Below, in pieces: positions 40,957-49,641 of a stretch of DNA of 64,000 nt. How positions within the stretch are numbered: position 1 is the first letter of the stretch; each line of letters begins with the position of its first letter. Origin of the DNA: Solidesulfovibrio alcoholivorans DSM 5433 (GTDB lineage Bacteria > Desulfobacterota > Desulfovibrionia > Desulfovibrionales > Desulfovibrionaceae); the NCBI RefSeq assembly GCF_000702665.1, contig NZ_JNJA01000014.1, positions 1-64,000 on the forward strand, in the 5' to 3' direction. The position numbers were made by a program, and so were the translations under genes. Below the pieces are notes generated by a model. The model was not told the origin of the DNA and searched no databases. It was given only the letters and a program-made list of their open reading frames with translations.

Positions 40957-41418
40957 TTATTGCCCCAGATCCTTCTTGGCCGCCTCGTAGGCCTTGCCCA
41001 GGCTGTCCATGGCCGCGTCGTAGCCGGCCTTTATGTCCTTGCCCGCGGCGGTGCTGGCGGTGCCGAGATCCTTGAGCTTGGCCTGCGCCTCGGCGCGCTT
41101 GGCCTTGAGGTCGTCCAGGGCTTTTTGCGCCTGCGCCTTGCCCTGGTCGCCAAGCGTGGCGGCCTTGGCCTGCAGGGCGTCGATGTCCTTGTCCATGGCC
41201 GCCATGCGCGCGGCCGCGTCCTGCCGGGCCTTGGCGAGCTGGTCCGCGGTGTAGGCCGCCGTGGTCTGGGCCGCCTGGCTGATGTCCTTCTTGACGTCCT
41301 GTGCCGTCGGCGTGGCGGATTTGGTTTCCGTCTTCTTTTCCTCTGACTTGCCGCAACCGGCCACAGCCAGGGCGGCGAGGAGCAACAGGGTGGCAAGGAT
41401 CGCAAGCTGCTTTTTCAT
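40957..41418 (-). CDS. Lipoprotein with alanine/lysine-rich coiled coil
   Basis: 153 residues: signal peptide MKKQLAILATLLLLAALAVA with lipobox VAGC, then an Ala/Lys/Asp-rich helical region (QLAKARQDAAARMAAMDKDI, KALDDLKAKRAEAQAKLKDL) predicted to be coiled coil. GGAGG sits before the ATG. Reminiscent of Lpp/Alr-type envelope spacers, but the function is not known. Confidence 0.8.
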   Translation of the reverse strand: MKKQLAILATLLLLAALAVAGCGKSEEKKTETKSATPTAQDVKKDISQAAQTTAAYTADQLAKARQDAAARMAAMDKDIDALQAKAATLGDQGKAQAQKALDDLKAKRAEAQAKLKDLGTASTAAGKDIKAGYDAAMDSLGKAYEAAKKDLGQ

Positions 41419-41774
41419 GAGACCTCCTTTGTGTGGCATGCCCTGCATTGTGGCATGCCCATTATAAGGAACTGGCTCACGGGTAACACATCCCGGCGCG
41501 GCGGCAAACCCGAAACGGGAAAAAGCGGGGTGTGCGGGTGACTGTCCGGACGCGAGCGCGACATGTTTGCGACGTCGCTTCCAGCCGTCCGGCAGGGCGT
41601 TTCCGGCCCCGGGGAAGGCCCCGTGTCATCTTGTCCCGCATGGACAGCAGTGGCGACATTTTTCCAACATACTTGAATAAAACAACTAATTTTGAAGTAT
41701 TTTCGCTCCTGCGGGGACAACTCTACCCCCGGCAGACCCCTGTGACCTTTTTACCCAATCCACGCACGCGTGTG

Positions 41775-41787
41775 GGACAACTTGTCC
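41775..41787. promoter_or_regulatory. Palindrome GGACAACTTGTCC upstream of adh
   Basis: A perfect 13-base inverted repeat with a one-base centre, about 155 bases upstream of the sigma-54 promoter, a suitable enhancer distance. Related sequences TGTCATCTTGTCC near 41625 and GGGACAACTC near 41714 share its half-site. Confidence 0.5.
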
Positions 41788-41840
41788 ATGACGCCGCAAC
41801 CCCCGGAATTGGCCGCTTTTTACCCACCTCTGTTTCGGCT

Positions 41841-41857
41841 GTGTCCCTTTGCGACAC
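41841..41857. promoter_or_regulatory. Inverted repeat GTGTC-N7-GACAC upstream of adh
   Basis: GTGTCCCTTTGCGACAC lies about 86 bases before the sigma-54 promoter. A related segment GACATGTTTGCGACGTC is found at 41560. Enhancer-binding proteins commonly use such spaced repeats, so this is a candidate upstream activating site. Confidence 0.5.
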
Positions 41858-41942
41858 CCAAACGCGGCGCGCAAACGGCCAGACTGCCCCGGCGCGACGG
41901 CGCCGATGCCGATAACACGTTGAAATAACACACCACAAAAAC

Positions 41943-41958
41943 TGGCCCGGGAATTGCT
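41943..41958 (+). promoter_or_regulatory. Sigma-54 promoter of adh
   Basis: TGGCCCGGGAATTGCT matches the -24/-12 consensus TGGCACG-N4-TTGCW with correct GG-GC spacing. It lies 95 bases upstream of the adh ATG. An NtrC-type activator is encoded at 53498 in the same window. Confidence 0.85.
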
Positions 41959-42052
41959 TTACAGGGGGAAGCGTTTACCCAAAAGCCGCAAGGAAATCAG
42001 GTTTGGGGTCCGTTCGCAAAACCATAACCTTAACCCAAGTGAGGTTGGCACC

Positions 42053-43234
42053 ATGGCAGTTCGCGAGCAAGTTTACGGTTTCTTCATTCCCAGCGTGACC
42101 CTTATCGGCATCGGCGCCGCCAAGCAGATCCCTGAGAAGATCAAGGCTCTCGGCGGTTCCAAGCCGTTGATCGTCACGGACAAGGGCGTGGTGAAAGTCG
42201 GCATCTGCAAACAGATCACCGACCTGCTCGACGCCGCCGGCATGAAATATCATGTCTATGATGAGACCATCCCCAACCCCACGGACAAGAACGTCCACGA
42301 CGGCGTCGAAGTCTACAAGAAAGAGGGTTGCGACAGCCTCATCACCCTGGGCGGCGGTTCCTCGCACGACTGCGGCAAGGGCATCGGCCTCGTCGTCTCC
42401 AACGGCGGCAAGATCCATGACTTCGAAGGCGTGGACAAGTCCTCCAAGCCCTTCATGCCCTACCTGGCCGTCAACACCACGGCCGGCACCGCCTCTGAAA
42501 TGACCCGTTTCTGCATCATCACCGACCTGTCCCGCCACGTGAAGATGGCCATCGTGGACTGGCGCGTGACCCCGCACATCGCCATCGACGACCCGGTCCT
42601 GATGGTCGGCATGCCCCCGGCGCTGACCGCCGCCACCGGCATGGACGCCCTGACCCACGCCGTCGAGGCCTTCGTGTCCACCATCGCCAACCCGATGACC
42701 GACGCCTGCGCCATCGAAGCCATCAAGCTGATCTTCAAGTACCTCCGCAAGGCCGTTGCCAACGGTCAGGACATGGAAGCCCGCGAAGGCATGTGCTTCG
42801 CCGAATACCTGGCCGGCATGGCCTTCAACAACGCCAGCCTCGGCCACGTGCACGCCATGGCTCACCAGCTGGGCGGCTTCTACGACCTGCCGCACGGCGA
42901 GTGCAACGCCATCCTGCTGCCCCACGTCGAGAGCTTCAACCTCATCGCGAAGGTCGAGAAGTTCGCCGCGATGGCCGAGATCATGGGCGAGAACATCACC
43001 GGCATGGCTCCTCGCGACGCCGCCGAACTGTGCCTCAAGGCCATCCGCCAGCTGTCCACCGACGTCGGCATCCCGGCCGGCCTGGTCGAGCTCGGCAAGC
43101 GTTATGGCAAGGAAGTCAAGGCTTCCGACATCCCGACCATGACCGGCAACGCCCAGAAGGACGCCTGCGGTCTGACCAACCCGCGCTGCCCGACCGACAA
43201 GGACGTGGCCGCCATTTACACGGCCGCCCTGTAA
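42053..43234 (+). CDS. adh: Iron-containing alcohol dehydrogenase
   Basis: 393 residues, group III ADH. GGGSSHDCGKGIG binds the nucleotide; iron ligands fall in the GMDALTHAVEAFVS, HAMAHQLGGFYDLPHGE region (His and Asp). In D. vulgaris the equivalent is highly expressed and needed for ethanol use. The ATG is chosen by homology and follows AAGTGAGG. Downstream is the hdr-flx operon, which would reoxidise the NADH formed, or supply it in the reverse direction. Confidence 0.95.
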   Translation: MAVREQVYGFFIPSVTLIGIGAAKQIPEKIKALGGSKPLIVTDKGVVKVGICKQITDLLDAAGMKYHVYDETIPNPTDKNVHDGVEVYKKEGCDSLITLGGGSSHDCGKGIGLVVSNGGKIHDFEGVDKSSKPFMPYLAVNTTAGTASEMTRFCIITDLSRHVKMAIVDWRVTPHIAIDDPVLMVGMPPALTAATGMDALTHAVEAFVSTIANPMTDACAIEAIKLIFKYLRKAVANGQDMEAREGMCFAEYLAGMAFNNASLGHVHAMAHQLGGFYDLPHGECNAILLPHVESFNLIAKVEKFAAMAEIMGENITGMAPRDAAELCLKAIRQLSTDVGIPAGLVELGKRYGKEVKASDIPTMTGNAQKDACGLTNPRCPTDKDVAAIYTAAL

Positions 43235-43249
43235 CACGGACGACCACGC

Positions 43250-43277
43250 AAGGGGGGGGCCTTCGGGCCCCCCCTTT
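43250..43277 (+). terminator. Terminator after adh
   Basis: AAGGGGGGGGCC, TTCG loop, GGCCCCCCC, TTT. A very stable hairpin 15 bases after the adh stop; it separates adh from the hdr-flx operon, which must therefore have its own promoter. Confidence 0.88.
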
Positions 43278-43719
43278 GAGCATCCGGCTCCTGCCCGTCC
43301 CAAGGCGGGAAGGCTCTTCGGACGGGGCGGTGGCAGACGCCCCGCAAGAAGGGTGCAGCGACCAGCCTGCACAGGGTCGCCGGGAATGCGGGCGACGGCG
43401 GTCTTGGGCCGACGGACGCGTTTTGCCACCGATTTTTATCCCAGGCAGACATAAAATACGTCCAATAAGCAACGCAATTTTTCACATTTGTTCTAGATCG
43501 ATACAAGGTGGCGAAGGCTAATCAGACTGAGATAATTAGTATTTCTTTGACTTTTTTAGGGAATTTATCCTCCAGGTGCGACACCCGGTCCGGGGTGGTC
43601 AAGTACTGACCGCCATGCTATCCACCCCGGACCGCGGTTGTCGTTTCTCCTGCCTCCGGGCGTCAGGGCGAACCGCTTGAGATAGACCAGTTTCTTTCAC
43701 GTCAACCGGATAGGAACGT
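43278..43719. other. Leader region of the hdr-flx operon
   Basis: 442 bases without a gene. The first part (43280-43435) is GC-rich with several short stems; the middle (43440-43570) is AT-rich and probably holds the promoter (TTGACTTTTTTAGGG near 43547); the last part holds a strong hairpin at 43586-43634. I see no known riboswitch class. Confidence 0.5.
43586..43634 (+). promoter_or_regulatory. Strong leader hairpin upstream of hdrC
   Basis: CGGTCCGGGGTGG pairs perfectly with CCACCCCGGACCG (13 bp) around a 23-base loop. It lies 86-134 bases before the hdrC start and has no T-run, so it is more likely an mRNA leader structure or a protein-binding site than a terminator. Confidence 0.55.
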
Positions 43720-44280
43720 ATGCAGACCATCAATCTCACCCGCGACTACGACGGCGATTTCGTTCACAGGGTGGAGGAAGAGTCCGGGCAGAACGTCAGC
43801 CTGTGCTACCAGTGCGGGAACTGCACGGCCGGCTGCCCGTACACTTTCGCCTACGATATCCCCGTCAGTCAGATCATGCGCCTGGTCCAGGCAGGGCAGA
43901 AAAAGACCGTGCTGGCGTCGAAGTCCATCTGGCTTTGCGCCACCTGCGAATCCTGCACGACCCGCTGCCCCAACAACATCGACGTGGCCTGCGTGATGGA
44001 CGTGCTGCGGCACATGGCCCGCCGCGAGGGCCTGGCCGCCGTACCGCAGGTCAAGACCTTCTGGGACAGCTTCCTGGATTCGGTCAAAGCCCACGGCCGC
44101 GTCTTCGAACTGGGGCTCACCGTCAATTACGTCATGCGCACCGGTCGTTTCTGGACCGACCTTGACCTCGGGCCGAAAATCTTCCCCAAGGGCAAGCTCT
44201 CCATGAAGCCCCACGAGATCGCGGGCAAGGAGCACGTGGCCCGCATCTTCGAGCGTTTCGAGAGGGAGTCCAACTCATGA
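43720..44280 (+). CDS. hdrC: Heterodisulfide reductase-like subunit C
   Basis: 186 residues with two [4Fe-4S] motifs: CYQCGNCTAGCP (about 29-40) and CATCESCTTRCP. HdrC passes electrons between HdrA and the HdrB active site. It is the first gene of hdrCBA-flxDCBA, with starts overlapping or closely spaced throughout, indicating one operon. In D. vulgaris this operon (FlxABCD-HdrABC) works with alcohol dehydrogenase in ethanol metabolism. Confidence 0.94.
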   Translation: MQTINLTRDYDGDFVHRVEEESGQNVSLCYQCGNCTAGCPYTFAYDIPVSQIMRLVQAGQKKTVLASKSIWLCATCESCTTRCPNNIDVACVMDVLRHMARREGLAAVPQVKTFWDSFLDSVKAHGRVFELGLTVNYVMRTGRFWTDLDLGPKIFPKGKLSMKPHEIAGKEHVARIFERFERESNS

Positions 44281-45176
44281 GCGAAGCGATTGCCTACTAC
44301 CCGGGCTGCTCGGGCCTGGGCACTTCCAAGGAATACGACGCCTCCACCCGGGCCGTCTGCCGGGCGCTGGGGCTGTCCCTGGTGGACATCCCGGACTGGA
44401 GTTGCTGCGGCTCCACACCGGCCCATACCAAGGACCACGTGCTCTCCGCCGCCCTGTCCGCCCGCAACCTCCAGCTCGTGGCGGGCATGGGCATCGGCGC
44501 CGCCGCCACCCCCTGCCCGAGCTGCCTGACCAACCTGCGCACGGCCAACCACCGCATGGCCGCGCCGGCCATGGCCGCAAAGGTCAACAAGCTCCTCGAC
44601 GATCCCTACGCCGGCGGCGTGGAAGCCATCTCCATCCTCCAGGCCCTGGTCGAGAAGATCGGCCTCGACGAGATCAAGGCTGCCGTGCGCACGCCGCTTT
44701 CCGGCCTCAAGGTCGCCTGCTACTACGGCTGCATCATGAACCGGCCGCCCGAGCTCATGGCCTTCGACGACTGCGAGAACCCCATGGCCATGGACAACGT
44801 CCTCGCGGCCATGGGGGCGACCATCCTGCCCTTCCCGCTCAAGGTCGAGTGCTGCGGCGCCTCCTACGGCATCCCGCGCCAGGACATCGTGGCCAAACTC
44901 ACGGGCAAGCTCCTGGACGCGGCGCGCTCCATCGGCGCGGACGTGGTCGCCGTGGCCTGCCCCCTGTGCCAGATGAACCTCGATCTGCGCCAGGGACAGG
45001 TGAACAGGGCCCTGGGGACCAATTTCCGCATCCCCGTGGCCTATTTCACCCAGCTCATGGGCGTGGCCCTCAATATCGCGGACGCGGAACTCGGCTTCGA
45101 CAAGCTGTGCATCGACCCGAGGCCCGTCCTCAACAAGGCCCTCTCGGGCGCGGACACCCAGGCGAAGGGAGCATAG
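44277..45176 (+). CDS. hdrB: Heterodisulfide reductase-like subunit B
   Basis: 299 residues with two CCG domains, each ligating an unusual Fe-S cluster: WSCCGSTPAH with CPSC, and VECCGASYG with CPLCQMN; CYYGCIMNRP starts the second. It is the disulfide-reducing catalytic subunit. In sulfate reducers its substrate is not CoM-S-S-CoB but probably the DsrC disulfide. It overlaps hdrC by four bases. Confidence 0.94.
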   Translation: MSEAIAYYPGCSGLGTSKEYDASTRAVCRALGLSLVDIPDWSCCGSTPAHTKDHVLSAALSARNLQLVAGMGIGAAATPCPSCLTNLRTANHRMAAPAMAAKVNKLLDDPYAGGVEAISILQALVEKIGLDEIKAAVRTPLSGLKVACYYGCIMNRPPELMAFDDCENPMAMDNVLAAMGATILPFPLKVECCGASYGIPRQDIVAKLTGKLLDAARSIGADVVAVACPLCQMNLDLRQGQVNRALGTNFRIPVAYFTQLMGVALNIADAELGFDKLCIDPRPVLNKALSGADTQAKGA

Positions 45177-45179
45177 GCC

Positions 45180-47138
45180 ATGCGAATCGGCGTTTTCATC
45201 TGCCACTGCGGCAGCAACATCGAAGGCACGGTGGATACCGCGGCCGTGGCCAAGGCCTCCCTGGAGTTCCCCGAGGTCGTGTACGCCACGGACACCATGT
45301 ACGCCTGCTCGGAACCCGGCCAGGACGGCATCATCCAGGCCATCAAGGACAAACACCTCACCGGCGTGGTGGTGGCCTCCTGCACCCCGCGCATGCACGA
45401 GCCCACTTTCCGCCGGGCCGTGGAGCGCGCCGGGCTCAACCGCTACATGTTCGAAATGGCCAACATCCGGGAGCACGTCTCCTGGATCGGCAAGGACCGC
45501 GAGGCCAACACCAACAAGGCCCTGGACCTCGTGCGCATCGCCGCGGAAAAACTGCGCCGCGACGCGCCGCTGGCCCCGAGCAAGTTCTCCATCAACAAGC
45601 GCGTGATGATCATCGGCGGCGGCGTGGCCGGCATCCAGGCCGCGCTCGACTGCGCCGACGGCGGGCTGGAAGTCGTGCTCGTCGAACGCGAATCCTCCAT
45701 CGGCGGCAAGATGGCCAAGCTCGACAAGACCTTCCCCACGGTTGACTGCTCGAGCTGCATCCTCGGCCCCAAGATGGTGGACGTGGCCCAGCACCCCAAC
45801 ATCACCCTGCACGCCTACTCCGAAGTCGATTCCATCGGCGGCTACGTGGGCAACTTCCAGGTGCAGGTCAAGAAAAAGGCCACCTACGTCGACTGGACGC
45901 TGTGCACCGGCTGCGGGGCCTGCATGGAGAAATGCCCGAGCAAGAAGAACCCCGACCGGTTCAACGAGAAAATCGGGCCCACCACCTCCATCAACATCCC
46001 CTTCCCCCAGGCCATCCCGAAAAAGGCGGTCATCGACCCGACCACCTGCCGCCAGTTCGTCAAGGGCAAGTGCGGCGTGTGCGCCAAGGTCTGCCCGACC
46101 GGGGCCATCAAGTACGACATGGCCGATGAGATCGTGACCGAGGACGTGGGCGCCATCGTCGCGGCCACGGGCTACGACCTCTTCGACATCTCCAAGGTCA
46201 CGGAGTACGGCGGCGGCCGCTACCCCGACGTCATCACGGGCCTGCAGTACGAGCGCCTGCTCTCGGCCTCCGGCCCCACGGGCGGGCACGTCAAGCGCCC
46301 CTCCGACGGCAAGGAGCCCAAGACCGTCGTCTTCATCCAGTGCGTGGGCTCGCGCGACAAGTCCCTCGACCGTCCCTACTGCTCGGGTTTCTGCTGCATG
46401 TACACGGCCAAGCAGGCGATCCTGACCAAGGACCACATCCCGGATTCGCAGTCCTACGTGTTCTACATGGACATCCGCTCGCCGGGCAAAATGTACGACG
46501 AGTTCACCCGCCGGGCCATGGAAGAGTACGGCGCGCGCTACATCCGCGGCCGCGTCGCCATGGTCTACCCGAAAGACGGCAAGATGATCGTGCGCGGCGC
46601 GGACACCCTGGCCGGCACGCAGGTCGAGGTCGAGGCCGATCTCGTGGTCCTGGCCGCCGGCGCGGAAGCCGCCAAGGGCGCGCCCCAGCTCGCCGAGAAG
46701 CTGCGCATCTCCTACGACAAGTACGGCTTCTTCATGGAGAGCCACCCCAAGCTCAAGCCCGTGGAGACCAACACCGCCGGCGTCTACCTGGCCGGCTCCT
46801 GCCAGGGACCCAAGGACATTCCCCAGTCCGTGGGCCAGGGCAGCGCCGCCGCGGCCAAGGTGCTCGCGCTGTTCTCCAAGGACATGCTGGAAAGCGACCC
46901 GCAGATCTCGCGCGTGGACATCAAGCGCTGCGTGGGTTGCGGCAAGTGCATCCTCACCTGCCCGTTCAAGGCCATCAAGGAAGTGGAGTTCCGGGGTCAG
47001 AAAAAGGCCGAGGTCATCGAGACGGTCTGCCAGGGTTGCGGCCTGTGCACCTCGACCTGCCCCCAGGGCGCCATCCAGCTGTCGCACTTCACGGACAACC
47101 AAATCCTCGCGGAGGTCAACGCCTTATGCCAGTCCTGA
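45180..47138 (+). CDS. hdrA: Heterodisulfide reductase-like subunit A (flavoprotein)
   Basis: 652 residues. The FAD-binding Rossmann motif IIGGGVAGIQAALDCADGG lies near 142-160. Four ferredoxin-type cluster motifs follow: CTGCGACMEKCPSKKNP-like at about 242, CGVCAKVCP near 300, then CVGCGKCILTCP and CQGCGLCTSTCP in the C-terminal part. HdrA is the flavin-based electron-bifurcating subunit. The N-terminal FICHCGSNIEGTVD is typical. It overlaps flxD by 13 bases. Confidence 0.95.
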   Translation: MRIGVFICHCGSNIEGTVDTAAVAKASLEFPEVVYATDTMYACSEPGQDGIIQAIKDKHLTGVVVASCTPRMHEPTFRRAVERAGLNRYMFEMANIREHVSWIGKDREANTNKALDLVRIAAEKLRRDAPLAPSKFSINKRVMIIGGGVAGIQAALDCADGGLEVVLVERESSIGGKMAKLDKTFPTVDCSSCILGPKMVDVAQHPNITLHAYSEVDSIGGYVGNFQVQVKKKATYVDWTLCTGCGACMEKCPSKKNPDRFNEKIGPTTSINIPFPQAIPKKAVIDPTTCRQFVKGKCGVCAKVCPTGAIKYDMADEIVTEDVGAIVAATGYDLFDISKVTEYGGGRYPDVITGLQYERLLSASGPTGGHVKRPSDGKEPKTVVFIQCVGSRDKSLDRPYCSGFCCMYTAKQAILTKDHIPDSQSYVFYMDIRSPGKMYDEFTRRAMEEYGARYIRGRVAMVYPKDGKMIVRGADTLAGTQVEVEADLVVLAAGAEAAKGAPQLAEKLRISYDKYGFFMESHPKLKPVETNTAGVYLAGSCQGPKDIPQSVGQGSAAAAKVLALFSKDMLESDPQISRVDIKRCVGCGKCILTCPFKAIKEVEFRGQKKAEVIETVCQGCGLCTSTCPQGAIQLSHFTDNQILAEVNALCQS

Positions 47139-47617
47139 CCGGCAAGGAACTGCGTATCGTCGGATTTCTGTGCAACTGGTGCTCGTACGGCGGCGCGGAC
47201 ACGGCGGGCGTGGGGCGGTTTGGCCAACCCACGGACCTGCGCATCATCCGCGTCCCCTGCTCCGGCCGCATCGATCCGCTTTTCATCGCCAAGACGCTGC
47301 TTAACGGCGCCGACGGCGTGCTCGTCTCCGGCTGCCATCCCCGCGACTGCCACTATGCCGAAGGCAACTTCTACGCCCGGCGTCGCCTGGAAGTGCTCAA
47401 GCGCTTCCTGCCCATCCTCGGCATCGACCCGGGCCGTTTCGACTACACCTGGGTTTCGGCTTCCGAAGGGCAGCGCTGGCAGAAGGTGGTGACGGTTTTC
47501 ACCGAACAGATTCACGCCCTGGGCCCCGCGCCGCGCTTCGACGCCGTTTCGGCGGAGATGCTGGCCAAGGTCGCCGCCGGGGCGCTCGGCCAAGGAGGCA
47601 ACCGTGTCGCGGCTTGA
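47126..47617 (+). CDS. flxD: FlxD / MvhD-type iron-sulfur protein
   Basis: 163 residues of the MvhD family: IVGFLCNWCSYGGADTAG, CSGRIDP and SGCHPRDCHY hold the five or six cysteines for a [2Fe-2S] cluster. It transfers electrons from the FlxABC part to HdrA. The ATG follows GGAGG and overlaps the end of hdrA. Confidence 0.92.
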   Translation: MPVLTGKELRIVGFLCNWCSYGGADTAGVGRFGQPTDLRIIRVPCSGRIDPLFIAKTLLNGADGVLVSGCHPRDCHYAEGNFYARRRLEVLKRFLPILGIDPGRFDYTWVSASEGQRWQKVVTVFTEQIHALGPAPRFDAVSAEMLAKVAAGALGQGGNRVAA

Positions 47618-48575
47618 TGAGCTCAAAACCCGCATCAAGGAGGCCCTGCCCGGCCTTGAATGCGTCATCGGCTGGCAGAAAGGCTTCGATTCCCTCCACA
47701 ACACGCCGCTTTTCATGCGCAGCGACGCGGACGTGGACAAGCTCGAATGGGGGCCGCTCAACGTCCACAACCCCGCCGTCTACCTGCCCCCCTTCCGGGG
47801 CAAGAAGGTCGGCATCGTGGTCAAGGGCTGCGACTCCCGCTCGGTGGTGGAGCTGCTCCAGGAAAACCTCATCGACCGCGGCGACGTGGTCATCTTCGGC
47901 ATGCCCTGTGAAGGCGTGATCGACCTGTCCAAGGTCAAGGCCAGGCTCGCCGCGGCCGGCGCGACCGCCGGCAAGGTCACGGCCGTGGCCGAGGACGGCA
48001 AGACCGTGTCCGTCACGGCCGACGGCCAGACCGTCGCCATGCCCCTGGCCGAGGTCCGGGCCGACAAGTGCGGCCGCTGCCAGTTCCCCAACGCGGTGCT
48101 GGCCGATACCTACGTGGGCGACCCCATCGCCCCCACCGCCCCGGCGACCCCCATGGACGCCGACCTGGCCGCGCTTGACGCCATGAGCGTGCCCGAGCGC
48201 ATGGCCTTCTGGCGCTACCACATGGAGCGCTGCATCCGCTGCTACGCCTGCCGCAACGCCTGCCCCATGTGCGTGTGCCGCGACCACTGCATCGCCCAGA
48301 GCCGCGAGCCGCACTGGCTGACCCAGGAGGACACGGCCACGGAAAAGCTGATGTTCCAGGTCGTGCACGCCCTGCACCTCGCCGGGCGCTGCACGGAATG
48401 CGGCGAATGCCAGCGGGCCTGCCCCATGGATATCCCGATCCTGGCGCTCAAAAAGCACTTGAACCGCACCATCCACGATCTGTTCGACTACCAGGCCGGC
48501 ACCGATCCGCAAGCGATCCCGCCGCTGCTGCAATTCAAGGTCGAGGAAGACAACATCAAGGAGCGTAGCTGGTAA
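47604..48575 (+). CDS. flxC: FlxC iron-sulfur protein
   Basis: 323 residues. An N-terminal domain resembling the coenzyme F420 hydrogenase beta/HdrC-partner type (VGIVVKGCDSRSVVELLQE, FGMPCEG) and a C-terminal two-cluster ferredoxin region: CIRCYACRNACPMCVC and CTECGECQRACP. The start is GTG with AAGGAGG upstream and overlaps flxD by 14 bases. It is part of the NADH-oxidising module. Confidence 0.9.
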   Translation: MSRLDELKTRIKEALPGLECVIGWQKGFDSLHNTPLFMRSDADVDKLEWGPLNVHNPAVYLPPFRGKKVGIVVKGCDSRSVVELLQENLIDRGDVVIFGMPCEGVIDLSKVKARLAAAGATAGKVTAVAEDGKTVSVTADGQTVAMPLAEVRADKCGRCQFPNAVLADTYVGDPIAPTAPATPMDADLAALDAMSVPERMAFWRYHMERCIRCYACRNACPMCVCRDHCIAQSREPHWLTQEDTATEKLMFQVVHALHLAGRCTECGECQRACPMDIPILALKKHLNRTIHDLFDYQAGTDPQAIPPLLQFKVEEDNIKERSW

Positions 48576-49630
48576 TGGCCGCTGTCAAATATATCGCGAG
48601 CGACAAGCTCCCCGATTGGCTCAAGTCCCTGGCCGAGAAAAGCCGGGTGCTCGTCCCTGTCGCGGAAGGCGGCGGCGTGGTGTTCCGGCGCTATGCGCCG
48701 GGCTGCCAGCCCGTCTTCGGCTCGGATGCGACGGCGCCGCCCAAGTCGGCCATCTTCCCGGCCTGCCAGGAACTGTTCCGCTACGAGCAGGGCAAGGACG
48801 CGGAAGACCCGGGCAAACCCACCCTCGAACTGATTCCGAACACCGCGGCCGAACCGACCGTGGTCTTCGGCGCAAAACCCTGCGGCGCACGCGGATTCCT
48901 GATCTTCGACCGCGTCTACATGGGCAAGAAGTACCCCGATCCCTATTACATTGCCGCGCGCGAAGCCACGGTCTTCGTGACCATGGCCTGCTCGACCGCG
49001 AACGTCGAAAACACCTGTTTCTGCAACTGGGTCGGCTCCGGCCCGGCGGACGGGGCGGGTTCGGACGTGCTGCTGACCCCGGTCGCCGGCGGCTACGCCG
49101 TGGAGGCGGTCAGCGACAAGGGCGCGGCGCTGCTCGAGAGCCCGGTCCTTGCCGACGGCGCGGCCAAGGCCGAGGAAGCCGCGGCGGTCAAGGCCGCGGC
49201 CCAGGAAGCCCTGGGCGAGGCTCCGGACATCAGCACCTCCAAGGAAGCGCTGCTCGCCGCCTTCGACGATATGGACTTCTGGCGCGACCAGTCGGACAAA
49301 TGCGTGAGCTGCGGGGCCTGCACCTACCTGTGCCCGACCTGCTACTGCTTCACCATCACCGACGAGGCGGCCGGCATGTCGGGACGGCGCATGCGTTCCT
49401 GGGATGCCTGCATGCACTTCCAGTTCACGCTGGAAGCCTCGGGCCACAACCCCCGGCCGACCAAGGCCCACCGCTTGAAAAACCGCGTCGGGCACAAGTT
49501 CAGCTACTATCCGACCCTGCATGACGGGCTCATCGCCTGCTGCGGCTGCGGCCGGTGCATCAAGAGTTGCCCGGTCTCGGTGGACATCCGCGAGATCGTG
49601 CAAAACGCCGTGGCCAGGGCCAAGGGCTAG
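48575..49630 (+). CDS. flxB: FlxB iron-sulfur protein (AsrA-like)
   Basis: 351 residues, related to anaerobic sulfite reductase subunit A. An N-terminal domain with GAKPCGARGF and NTCFCNWVG cysteines is followed by two [4Fe-4S] motifs, CVSCGACTYLCPTCYC and CCGCGRCIKSCP. It connects FlxA to FlxC. The start overlaps the flxC stop by one base. Confidence 0.9.
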   Translation: MAAVKYIASDKLPDWLKSLAEKSRVLVPVAEGGGVVFRRYAPGCQPVFGSDATAPPKSAIFPACQELFRYEQGKDAEDPGKPTLELIPNTAAEPTVVFGAKPCGARGFLIFDRVYMGKKYPDPYYIAAREATVFVTMACSTANVENTCFCNWVGSGPADGAGSDVLLTPVAGGYAVEAVSDKGAALLESPVLADGAAKAEEAAAVKAAAQEALGEAPDISTSKEALLAAFDDMDFWRDQSDKCVSCGACTYLCPTCYCFTITDEAAGMSGRRMRSWDACMHFQFTLEASGHNPRPTKAHRLKNRVGHKFSYYPTLHDGLIACCGCGRCIKSCPVSVDIREIVQNAVARAKG

Positions 49631-49641
49631 GGGGCACAACC

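Larger units (their letters stand above)
41419..42052. other. Regulatory region upstream of adh
   Basis: 634 bases without a gene. It contains several inverted repeats (separately listed), the sigma-54 promoter at 41943, three copies of TTTACCCA (41750-41757, 41819-41826, 41974-41981), and an AT-rich stretch near 41667-41705 with ATACTT...AAGTAT ends. The density of motifs indicates multi-input control of adh. Confidence 0.65.

Noticed and set aside
43280-43435. Possible riboswitch (cobalamin- or Moco-like) upstream of hdrC
   Set aside because: Short stems occur, but no conserved core of a known class could be recognised.
43470-43490. Rex-like half-site (TTTTTCACAT) upstream of hdrC
   Set aside because: Only one half matches; the other half of the palindrome is missing.
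44127-47102. Open frame of 991 codons antisense to hdrB/hdrA
   Set aside because: Composition is an artefact of high GC in the opposite strand; the plus strand carries intact Fe-S motif genes.
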